The position numbers and the translations under genes were made by a program. This document shows positions 1 to 5,304 of a DNA stretch of 11,954 nt, piece after piece. Each line of letters begins with the position of its first letter. The first letter of the stretch is position 1. The stretch spans positions 1 through 11,954 of the forward strand of contig CAKTED010000021.1 of assembly GCA_934546725.1 (NCBI GenBank). The letters run 5' to 3'. Source of the DNA: an uncultured Oscillospiraceae bacterium. Its GTDB lineage: Bacteria > Bacillota > Clostridia > Oscillospirales > Oscillospiraceae. Under the pieces are notes generated by a model. It did not search any database. It was not told the origin of the DNA and saw nothing but the letters and a program-made list of their open reading frames with translations.

Positions 1-324
1 ACCATCAATGGAAGACTCTATCTTCAACTGCTGTACTCCGGAGACGTCGACTTCATGCCGAACCGGCAAATTCTGCCCTACTACATTGATCGTAGCAAGG
101 AGCGCGTCGTTATCACCGTAGAAGTAGAGCGTATATTCACGGTCAGCCGGTGCATAGACATCAAACTGCAATGTATCATAGTTGCCTTCAAGATTATAAA
201 ACAAATTACTGTCGTCATACATTTTGATATAGTGATCATATTTCTTACCGGCAATTTCTTCCGTGCTTTTGTCTGAAATTGAATGATGATTGTATATATT
301 GTTTCCGGCATACGGCTCAAATTC
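1..324 (-). pseudogene. In-frame continuation past the amber codon: NPCBM-like domain fragment, runs off the window
   Basis: Directly after the TAG at 327-325, the same minus-strand frame is open for 108 codons and leaves the window at position 1. The product starts EFEPYAGNNIYNHHSI and contains KKYDHYIKMYDDSN, LFYNLEGNYDTLQFDV, YTLYFYGDNDALL and VDVSGVQQLKIE. This is the pattern of the NPCBM/NEW2 carbohydrate-binding-like domain that commonly follows the stalk domain in clostridial secreted proteins. There is no ribosome binding site or sensible start after the TAG; the first ATG falls inside the domain. It therefore reads as the second half of the gene upstream. The interruption could be a nonsense mutation, a sequence error or programmed readthrough. 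The DNA is visibly more A/T-rich than the rest of the window. The 3' end lies outside. Confidence 0.75.
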
Positions 325-639
325 CTAAATAAAATCCTTTGCCGTGCCGGTTTTGCCAAGCAGGACGCTGTAGCTTGCCTGATCCCAGGCGACGTCGATG
401 CCGAGCATGCTGCTCACGGCACGGATGGGAACATAGGTCGTGCCGTCATAGCTGATGGGATAGACGCGCGCGCCCTGCTCGTCCGCCATGGTCTTGACCT
501 GGCCGTCAAGCTTGATGGTTATATCACGGTTGATATACGCTTTGATCTGCTGGAGTCCGCCGGCCGCGAAAGCGCCCACGCACATGCTTACCGCCGCAAT
601 GGCTGCGACGCAGAGAGTTGAAAATGCTTTCTTTTTCAT
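325..639 (-). CDS. Secreted stalk-domain protein (copper amine oxidase N-terminal-like), ends at an amber codon
   Basis: As terminated this encodes 104 residues. The start is the ATG at 639, preceded by AAGGAG at 653-648 with 8 bases between; an in-frame upstream extension to 687 has no comparable site. Residues 1-26 form a signal peptide (MKKKAFSTL followed by an Ala/Val-rich core ending AFAAG). Residues about 30-104 match the copper amine oxidase N-terminal-like 'stalk' domain of Firmicutes surface proteins: ITIKLDGQVKTM, then YPISYDGTTYVPIRAVSSML, then DVAWDQASYSVLLG. The domain is thought to act as a surface or adhesion module; there is no evidence here for enzyme activity. The frame is closed by TAG at 327-325, but the same frame stays open to the window edge and encodes a second domain, so this is probably the front half of a longer protein. 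Confidence 0.8.
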   Translation of the reverse strand: MKKKAFSTLCVAAIAAVSMCVGAFAAGGLQQIKAYINRDITIKLDGQVKTMADEQGARVYPISYDGTTYVPIRAVSSMLGIDVAWDQASYSVLLGKTGTAKDFI

Positions 640-714
640 CTTAAATTCTCCTTTACTTAACTTTTTCCGCCCCATCGGCCCATCCATTGCCGAAAGTGGT
701 TATGTAACAAGGTA

Positions 715-743
715 AGTGTATCATGATTTGCGGCCTTTGTCCA
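715..743 (-). promoter_or_regulatory. Candidate housekeeping promoter for the stalk-domain gene
   Basis: On the minus strand, TGGACA (743-738), a 17-base spacer and TACACT (720-715) with an extended -10 TG two bases upstream. It overlaps the 3' end of the lgt-like gene and would start transcription about 70 bases before the ATG at 639. Confidence 0.5.
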
Positions 744-1494
744 TAGCAATGTAATATTTTGCGGAGAATATTGCCGTCACTGCGAGCGTGGCCAGGCTTA
801 TCCACTGCGAGGTGGAGAGTCCGAAAAACACGCCGCGAGCCGCGTCCGCCCGCAGAAACTCCAGGCAGAAGCGCATGGCGGAGTACGCCGCAAGGTAAAA
901 AACCACGAGTCTGCCCGTGGAAAGGCGCTTTTTCAGCACCGCCAGCGCGGCGGCAAGAGCGAAGAGAAGCGCCGCCTCGAGCAGCTGCACGGGGAAGAGC
1001 GAAACGCCCGCCGGGGCCATCGAACCGGCCGGAAAGCGGACGGCCAGCGGCCCGGAATACTCCATTCCGTAGCAGCAGCCCGCCAGAAAGCAGCCGACGC
1101 GGCCGAAGCCGTGGACGAGCGGGAACATATAGAGCAGGCTGCCGATGTACGCGGCGGGGATCCTGTGTATCCGCAGGCAGAGCGCCGCCGCCGCGAGCGC
1201 GCCGAAAAGTCCGCCGTAGAACACGAAGCCGCCGAGCATGATGGACGTAAGGTAGTCCCTGTCCGTTATGCGGCTCCAGTCGATCTCCCGCGCGGAGACC
1301 GCGATGTAAAGGAGCTTTGCGCCGATGAGCGCGCCGAGGACAATATATGCCTCAAGTAAAATTATGTCGTTCCCGTCCAGCCTCTCGCGCCGGGCAGTGA
1401 CCGCCGCCGCGATGTTTGCCGCGACGAGCCCCGCGATTATCGCCAGCGAATAGCCGGGGACGGAAAAGCCGAGTATGTTTATATTGTAGAGCAA
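721..1494 (-). CDS. lgt: Prolipoprotein diacylglyceryl transferase family protein (Lgt-like)
   Basis: Lgt moves a diacylglyceryl group from phosphatidylglycerol to the lipobox cysteine of prelipoproteins at the cytoplasmic membrane. The 257-residue product is of normal family length and almost entirely hydrophobic, with about seven membrane segments. It has GGFVFYGGLFGA (around 88-99), the core signature HGFGRVGCFLAGCCYG (128-143) and MRFCLEFLRAD near the end, all in Lgt order. I chose the TTG start at 1494, which has GGAGG at 1505-1501 six bases upstream. A longer frame from a GTG at 1536 begins inside the terminator hairpin of the preceding gene and lacks a site. The canonical signature GRxGNF has Cys in place of Asn here and is followed by a Cys pair. 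This is a variant I associate with clostridial paralogues, so strict Lgt activity is likely but not certain. Confidence 0.85.
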   Translation of the reverse strand: MLYNINILGFSVPGYSLAIIAGLVAANIAAAVTARRERLDGNDIILLEAYIVLGALIGAKLLYIAVSAREIDWSRITDRDYLTSIMLGGFVFYGGLFGALAAAALCLRIHRIPAAYIGSLLYMFPLVHGFGRVGCFLAGCCYGMEYSGPLAVRFPAGSMAPAGVSLFPVQLLEAALLFALAAALAVLKKRLSTGRLVVFYLAAYSAMRFCLEFLRADAARGVFFGLSTSQWISLATLAVTAIFSAKYYIAMDKGRKS

Positions 1495-1507
1495 GGCAAA
1501 CCTCCAT

Positions 1508-1544
1508 AAAAACAAAAGCGGTGCCCAAAAGGACACCGCTTTTG
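1508..1544 (-). terminator. Intrinsic terminator after the DUF4190 gene
   Basis: On the minus strand the arms CAAAAGCGGTG (1544-1534) and CACCGCTTTTG (1523-1513) form an 11-bp stem around a short loop, followed by TTTTT (1512-1508). It lies about 20 bases after the DUF4190 stop and touches the ribosome binding site of the lgt-like gene. Confidence 0.85.
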
Positions 1545-1564
1545 CGGCATTTTACAGAAAAATC

Positions 1565-1816
1565 TTAAAATGCGGATGAGATTGCGTTTGCGCAGGCAAC
1601 GCAGGCAATGTAAAGGATCAGACCGAGGACAGTGCCTATGATAGAGCACACGAGACCGCCGGTAGCAAGACCCTTGCCTGCTTCGTTCTTACGGCCAAGG
1701 GCGCCGAGGATAATTCCCACAATACCCGCGATGGTGCCGAGCCATCCCAGCAGACCGCCGGAAAAGCAACCGATAAGAATAGAAACAATGCCGAGAATAA
1801 GAGATGCTACTCCCAT
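1565..1816 (-). CDS. DUF4190-type small membrane protein
   Basis: The 83-residue product has an N-terminal hydrophobic hairpin (MGVASLILGIVSILIGC, then a second Gly/Ile-rich segment), a short charged turn GRKNEAGKG around residues 43-51, and a last segment LATGGLVCSIIGTVLGLIL. Gly-rich membrane segments with a mid-protein charged turn are typical of DUF4190/DUF4064-like proteins, whose function is unknown. The start is the ATG at 1816, with GGGAGG at 1831-1826 nine bases upstream; a TTG at 1822 would lie only three bases from that site. The gene has its own strong promoter and terminator, so it is probably a monocistronic unit. Confidence 0.8.
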   Translation of the reverse strand: MGVASLILGIVSILIGCFSGGLLGWLGTIAGIVGIILGALGRKNEAGKGLATGGLVCSIIGTVLGLILYIACVACANAISSAF

Positions 1817-1874
1817 TTTCAATTTCCTCCCTTATTTTTTCGCCGAAAATTCCCTTTTTTTCGACTTTTGAGTA

Positions 1875-1904
1875 ATTATATCATGGGGCAGGGTATGTTG
1901 TCAA
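1875..1904 (-). promoter_or_regulatory. Strong housekeeping promoter for the DUF4190 gene
   Basis: On the minus strand, TTGACA (1904-1899), an 18-base spacer and TATAAT (1880-1875), with the extended -10 motif TGA just before it. Both hexamers match the sigma-A consensus exactly. Transcription should begin near 1868, about 50 bases before the ATG. Confidence 0.85.
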
Positions 1905-1936
1905 TTGTAAACATTTTTTGAACGGCATGTTTTTAA

Positions 1937-2285
1937 GAGGGTGCTCTGCGCCTCCACGGGGGATCCCCGCTTCGCGAGGATGACGGAGGAGGGGGTGGGT
2001 CTGCGCGTCCACTGGTGGGCGTGTGCCCCTCCTTATGGGATTCCACGGGGTACTGCGTACCCCTCTGAATGACGGAGGGTTTGGGACCCCGCGTCCCCAT
2101 TACCAACGCACCCTGCATCGCGCTTCACCTCTTGCACGTCATTCAGAGGGAGCGATAGCGACCGAAGAATCCCCTGGATGGTTGCGCCGGGGGAACGATG
2201 ACGTACTCTTATGCCCCTCCATGTGGGATTCCACGGGCTTCGCCCTCTGAATGACGGAAACTTGGGTCTCCGCGTCTACGGTGCT
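1937..2285. repeat. Repeat island A (four units, both orientations)
   Basis: This gene-free stretch between the thiN stop (2296) and the DUF4190 promoter holds four related units. Three point leftwards: 1960-1985 (GGGATCC..GGATGACG), 2037-2074 and 2225-2256 (both GGGATTCC..CTCTGAATGACG). One points rightwards: 2137-2174 (CGTCATTCAGAGGG..GAAGAATCCCC). The leftward units are followed by a conserved tail resembling GGGTCT-CGCGTCC-ACGG. Unit ends are constant while the middles vary and are often small palindromes (TACTGCGTA, GGGCTTCGCCC). Frames crossing this stretch are low-complexity and lack start signals, so I call no gene here. Confidence 0.8.
2037..2174. repeat. Composite inverted-repeat element, copy 1 (138 bp)
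   Basis: It begins GGGATTCCACGG and ends GAAGAATCCC, with CTCTGAATGACGGA near the left end and its inverse CGTCATTCAGAGGG near the right. The same plan recurs at 5078-5208 and 11694-11827 at nearly the same length. No open reading frame or transposase is inside. Confidence 0.7.
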
Positions 2286-2295
2286 GCCGCTTCTG

Positions 2296-2922
2296 TCAAT
2301 GCTCGTCCGGTTCTTCTACTATGACTGCAATGCCATCATGGACCGTGACGGAGGCCGCCGCGCCGGTGAAGGAGTTGCTGACGCCGAGCGGGAAAAAGCC
2401 GCTGAGACGGTAGCTCTCAAGCGTGTACTTCAGCCCGCGCAGGGTAACGACGGCGCTGTCGCCCGCCGCGAAAACGGATATACTGCCGTGCGCGGAGGCG
2501 GGGTAGCTGAGCGTTTCGCCCGAGGCGGCGGTAACGCGGCAGCCGGGGGAGACAAGCTCGCCGCGCGCGCCCTGGGCGATGAGCCAGCAGAGCGTCTGAA
2601 CGGCGGCAAGCGAGTGCGAAAAGCGCCTGCCGCCCAGCGCACCGAGAAGCGTAAAGCGCCGATAGCCGCGCTCAAGGCCGAGCTTTACGGCGGCCATGAG
2701 ATCCGTATCATCCTTTTCCACGGGCAGGCGGATAATGTGATCAAAGTCCGGCGGCGCGCCGAGAGAATCGAAATCGCCGATGCATATATCGGGGCGCACA
2801 CCCATGGCGTCAAGCGCGGCAAAGCCGCTGTCCGCCGCCAGAAGCAGGTCGCCGGGAGCGCGTTCAGGCAGCAGCGCGGGCGAAAAATCCCCGCCTCCGA
2901 CGATAATGCAGCGTTCTGACAT
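2296..2922 (-). CDS. thiN: Thiamine pyrophosphokinase
   Basis: It transfers pyrophosphate from ATP to thiamine to give thiamine pyrophosphate, the last step of thiamine salvage, in the cytoplasm. At 208 residues it is of normal length. The family motifs appear in order: DSG at 31-33, GDFDS at 49-53, KDDTD at 70-74 (acidic metal and nucleotide site) and LGGRRFSHSLA at about 96-106; the C-terminal half is the beta-rich thiamine-binding domain. The usual GGRxDH is RFSH here, a minor change. The start is the ATG at 2922 with a GGGAAGGGGG stretch upstream. It lies 37 bases after thiT in the same operon, under the TPP riboswitch, so the end product represses its own salvage genes. No terminator follows; repeat island A begins within about 20 bases. 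Confidence 0.93.
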   Translation of the reverse strand: MSERCIIVGGGDFSPALLPERAPGDLLLAADSGFAALDAMGVRPDICIGDFDSLGAPPDFDHIIRLPVEKDDTDLMAAVKLGLERGYRRFTLLGALGGRRFSHSLAAVQTLCWLIAQGARGELVSPGCRVTAASGETLSYPASAHGSISVFAAGDSAVVTLRGLKYTLESYRLSGFFPLGVSNSFTGAAASVTVHDGIAVIVEEPDEH

Positions 2923-2959
2923 TTACTGTGCGCCCCCTTCCCGGTTTAAGCGTGATTTT

Positions 2960-3526
2960 TCAGCGAATATCCTCGCCGTGGATATACTTTGCCAGCGGCT
3001 TATATATTATCGCGAATATAACGAGGCAGAAGAGCATGTCTATGGCAACATAGCTGCCGTTATACACCGCGGAATAGAGCCAGGGATTCGTATACGCGTG
3101 GTTGAAAAGCTCCGTCGGCTCATAAATGCGGTAGATCGTAACACCGCTTATGAAGTGAACAATGAAGCGCAGGACGGAGCCGACGACGGTACCGATGAAT
3201 ATGCCGCCCTTTGCGCGGGAAAAGAACCCGGCGGCGCCGAGCACGGCATAGGCAAGGACATAGTCCAGCAGCATGGACATGGGAGTCGCTGCGTAAGCGC
3301 CGTCAAATATGAGCTGCAGAAGGCCGTAGGCAAAGGCGGCGAGAAAGCCGCTCCTCCAGCCCCAGCGTGCGCAGTAGAGGAAGATGGGGAGCATGCCGAT
3401 GCATACGCTGCCGCCCTGCGGAAGCTCGAAGAACTTGAGATAGCTCAGCGCAGTGGCGACTGCGACCATAATTGCGCCCTCGCAGAGCGCTCTGAGCGCG
3501 AGATGAGATTTGCTGGTTTGGGTCAT
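2960..3526 (-). CDS. thiT: Thiamine ECF transporter S component
   Basis: The 188-residue protein is the substrate-binding membrane subunit that captures thiamine for an energy-coupling-factor transporter; the shared EcfA/EcfA'/EcfT module is not in this window. It has about six hydrophobic segments. Family features seen are PQGGSVCIGMLPI (36-48), the aromatic-rich CARWGWRSGF, LLDYVLAY (86-93) and RFIVHFISG (120-128). The start is the ATG at 3526 with GGAGG at 3542-3538, eleven bases upstream. The site lies right after the T-run of the riboswitch terminator. It is first in the operon with thiN, and the TPP riboswitch in the leader independently supports thiamine as substrate. Confidence 0.93.
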   Translation of the reverse strand: MTQTSKSHLALRALCEGAIMVAVATALSYLKFFELPQGGSVCIGMLPIFLYCARWGWRSGFLAAFAYGLLQLIFDGAYAATPMSMLLDYVLAYAVLGAAGFFSRAKGGIFIGTVVGSVLRFIVHFISGVTIYRIYEPTELFNHAYTNPWLYSAVYNGSYVAIDMLFCLVIFAIIYKPLAKYIHGEDIR

Positions 3527-3543
3527 TTTGATATGTACCTCCG

Positions 3544-3579
3544 AAAAAAAGAAATGCGCCGTGCTGGTATGGCACGGCG
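3544..3579 (-). terminator. Terminator of the TPP riboswitch expression platform
   Basis: On the minus strand CGCCGTGC (3579-3572) pairs with GCACGGCG (3564-3557) around a 7-base loop, followed after a few bases by seven T (3550-3544). It lies between the aptamer and the thiT ribosome binding site, as expected for a switch that ends transcription when TPP is bound. Confidence 0.75.
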
Positions 3580-3589
3580 ATAAAATCAG

Positions 3590-3687
3590 CGGGTACGCTT
3601 TCCTACGCCGGCATTATCCGGATCAGGTTCAAGGGTTCGGCGCGTTCACGCTCCGTCTCAGCCGGATAGGTCCAGCACCCCGTTAAT
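3590..3687 (-). promoter_or_regulatory. TPP riboswitch (thi box)
   Basis: The minus-strand leader carries the conserved TPP aptamer blocks in order: ACGGGGTGC (about 3685), CTGAGA (around 3660), GAACCCTTGAACCTGATC and GGATAATGCCGGCGTAGGAA. The aptamer begins almost at the predicted transcription start, is followed by a terminator hairpin, and precedes thiT and thiN. It senses TPP and should shut the operon off when TPP is plentiful. Confidence 0.96.
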
Positions 3688-3695
3688 TTTTATCA

Positions 3696-3724
3696 AGTAT
3701 ACGCCAAAAGCGGCGCTATTGCAA
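3696..3724 (-). promoter_or_regulatory. Housekeeping promoter of the thiT-thiN operon
   Basis: On the minus strand, TTGCAA (3724-3719), a 17-base spacer and TATACT (3701-3696). Initiation would fall near 3689, at the 5' edge of the TPP aptamer, which fits well. Confidence 0.75.
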
Positions 3725-3746
3725 TACCCGAAGGGAAATTTGTGCG

Positions 3747-4202
3747 CTAAACAAGGGCAAAAATTCCACAGCTCAGGCCGGTGACGATGACCCCGGCGAT
3801 GAAAACTCCGGCGGCGATGACGGGAAAGGCGTTTTTCAGCCGGATATTCAGCAGCGCGGCGATCAGCGCGCCCGTCCACGCGCCGGTTCCGGGCAAAGGC
3901 ACGGCGACGAGGATGAGAAGCCCCAGAAGCTCGTATTTATAAATCAGTCCGGCCTTTTTCTCGGCGCGCGCCTCGAGCTTTTCGACCTTTTCGGCAAGCC
4001 AGGCGGAGCGCCGCCTGAGCCAGGCGAAGACCCGGCGCACAAAGAGGATGATTATTGGCACCGGGAGCATGTTCCCAATAAAGGCGGCGATAAAGGCGGC
4101 GACGGGGGAGAGACCGAACGACAGCCCCATTGGTATCGCGCCGCGCAGCTCCACAACGGGAGCCATGGCTATGAGCAGAGTGAGGAAAAATTTTGACGTC
4201 AT
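3747..4202 (-). CDS. PF06695-type small integral membrane protein ('small multidrug export' family)
   Basis: The 151-residue product has an N-terminal segment ending VVELRGAIPMGL (16-27), the family hallmark, a membrane segment PVPIIILFV, a charged Arg/Lys/Glu-rich stretch around 55-85 likely to be a cytoplasmic helix, and YELLGLLILVAVPLPGTGAW followed by two hydrophobic segments. The family name rests on weak experimental support and the true substrate is unknown. I chose the ATG at 4202, which gives the standard family N-terminus; a longer frame from a GTG at 4247 overlaps the upstream gene and has no site. The ATG lies 16 bases after the preceding stop, so translation is probably coupled. 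The gene ends with TAG, which shows amber is used as a true stop in this genome. Confidence 0.82.
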   Translation of the reverse strand: MTSKFFLTLLIAMAPVVELRGAIPMGLSFGLSPVAAFIAAFIGNMLPVPIIILFVRRVFAWLRRRSAWLAEKVEKLEARAEKKAGLIYKYELLGLLILVAVPLPGTGAWTGALIAALLNIRLKNAFPVIAAGVFIAGVIVTGLSCGIFALV

Positions 4203-4218
4203 GGCAGGCACCGTTCCG

Positions 4219-4887
4219 TCAGCGCTTCGGGCAGGCGCCGCGCTCACCCTTGAAAATGCTGTCCGGCGCTATGACGCCGCGCACGGAGCTGAGCGGATAA
4301 ACGCTGCTGCGCGCGCCTATGACCGTTCCGGGGTTGAGCACGCTGTTGCAGCCGACCTCCACGCCGTCGCCAAGCACCGCGCCCATTTTTTTGAGCCCCG
4401 TCTCGATATCGCCCTCCGGCGCATGGATCTTTACGAGCGTTTTGTCGCTCTTCACGTTGGAGGTGATGGAGCCCGCGCCCATGTGCGCGCGGTAGCCGAG
4501 AACGGAGTCGCCGACGTAGTTATAATGCGGGACCTGGACGTTGTCGAAAAGAATGACGTTTTTCAGCTCCGTGGAGTTGCCGACCACAGCGCCGGCACCG
4601 ACAAGCGCGCTGCCGCGAATGAAGGCGCAGTGCCGAACCTCCGTGCCGGGGCCGATTATGCACGGCGCGGCTATGAAGGCGCTGGGCGCAACGGCGGCGG
4701 AGCGGGATATCCATATCCCCTCGCCGCGTTTTTCGTATTCGTCCGGGCTGAGCGCTTCGCCGAGGGCGAGAATGAAGGACTTTATCTCAGGCAGAACCTG
4801 CCACGGGTAATCGAAGCGCTCGAAAAGCGGCGCGGCCGCCGTGTGGGAAATATCAAAAAGCTCTTTGCAGAGAAGAAATGACGACAT
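4219..4887 (-). CDS. Left-handed beta-helix acyl/nucleotidyl-transferase-like protein (GlmU C-terminal-like)
   Basis: A 222-residue protein. Residues 1-55 form a mixed helical N-terminal region (FERFDYPWQVLPEIKSFI). From about 56 to 215 run hexapeptide repeats with small or aliphatic residues at every sixth position (AAVAPSAFIAAPCIIGPGTEV, GSALVGAGAVVGNSTEL, GVEVGCNSVLNPGTVIG). The segment HYNYVGDSVLGYRAHMGAG (121-139) closely resembles the acetyltransferase part of GlmU (HxxYVGD..G). There is no pyrophosphorylase domain, so it is not full GlmU; sugar-nucleotide acetylation is plausible, but the substrate is unknown. The start is the ATG at 4887 with AGAGG about ten bases upstream. It is first in a two-gene unit with the PF06695 protein. 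Confidence 0.8.
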   Translation of the reverse strand: MSSFLLCKELFDISHTAAAPLFERFDYPWQVLPEIKSFILALGEALSPDEYEKRGEGIWISRSAAVAPSAFIAAPCIIGPGTEVRHCAFIRGSALVGAGAVVGNSTELKNVILFDNVQVPHYNYVGDSVLGYRAHMGAGSITSNVKSDKTLVKIHAPEGDIETGLKKMGAVLGDGVEVGCNSVLNPGTVIGARSSVYPLSSVRGVIAPDSIFKGERGACPKR

Positions 4888-4910
4888 GATGATAACCTCT
4901 TTTGCGTTAT

Positions 4911-4960
4911 ATATTAAAAGACCGCAGTCCCTGACAGTATATCAGAAAACCGCGGCCTTT
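4911..4960 (-). terminator. Strong hairpin with T tail upstream of the beta-helix gene
   Basis: On the minus strand AAAGGCCGCGGT (4960-4949) pairs with ACTGCGGTCTTT (4928-4917) over 12 positions with two G-U pairs. An inner CTGA/TCAG pair lies in the loop and TTTTAATAT follows. The wobble pairs form only in minus-strand RNA, so that is the likely active strand. It may be the displaced terminator of the symporter gene upstream or a leader hairpin of the beta-helix gene, whose start is 24 bases further on. Confidence 0.5.
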
Positions 4961-5057
4961 AACATAGCTTTTTGGAAAAAATCAGTAAAATTTATGACTG
5001 TGTCGATTCTGACGGTGTGCTCACATGGAAACACGGACTTTTCCGCGTTCGCTGTTG

Positions 5058-5260
5058 GGGTGCTCTGCGCCTCCGCAGGGGATCCCCGCTTCGCGAGGAT
5101 GACGGAGGAGGGCGTGGGTTTCCGCGTCCACGGTTACTGACGCACCCCGCTGCGCAGTCATCACTATGCACGTCATTCAGAGGGAGCGATAGCGACCGAA
5201 GAATCCCCCGGATGGGTGCTGGAGGGGAACGATGACGTACTGCTCCGCTGCCCCCCGCGT
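5058..5260. repeat. Repeat island B
   Basis: It lies between the symporter stop (5305) and the hairpin at 4917-4960. It holds a leftward unit at 5078-5104, with the tail TGGGTTTCCGCGTCCACGG, and a rightward unit at 5171-5208 followed by GGGGAACGATGACGTAC. Its left edge (GGTGCTCTGCGCCTCC..GATCCCCGCTTCGCGAGG) is almost identical to the left edge of island A. The remaining stretch 4961-5057 is A/T-rich and I see no gene in it. Confidence 0.8.
5078..5208. repeat. Composite inverted-repeat element, copy 2 (131 bp)
   Basis: It starts GGGATCCCCGC and ends GAAGAATCCC, with the same internal inverted arrangement as 2037-2174 and 11694-11827. The left arm is the diverged GGATGACGGA form rather than CTCTGAATGACGGA. 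Confidence 0.65.
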
Positions 5261-5304
5261 CCGCTGTACGCGCGCCGGGCACATAATGATGGCCGGGGAG
5301 TGCG

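Noticed and set aside
325..327. Genome-wide amber reassignment
   Set aside because: The PF06695 gene ends with TAG at 3749-3747 at normal family length, and other genes here use TAA or TGA; any recoding would have to be site-specific.
1495..1536. GTG start at 1536 for the Lgt-like gene
   Set aside because: It would begin inside the terminator hairpin of the DUF4190 gene with no ribosome binding site; TTG at 1494 has GGAGG at the right distance.
2251..3583. Long plus-strand frames opposite thiN and thiT
   Set aside because: They are Ala/Arg/Gly/Glu-rich shadows of the minus-strand genes, have no ribosome binding site, and cross the repeat island and riboswitch boundaries.
4048..4881. Plus-strand frame of 277 codons opposite the beta-helix gene
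   Set aside because: The minus-strand frame has clear hexapeptide repeats and a family motif; the plus frame has no motif or initiation signal.
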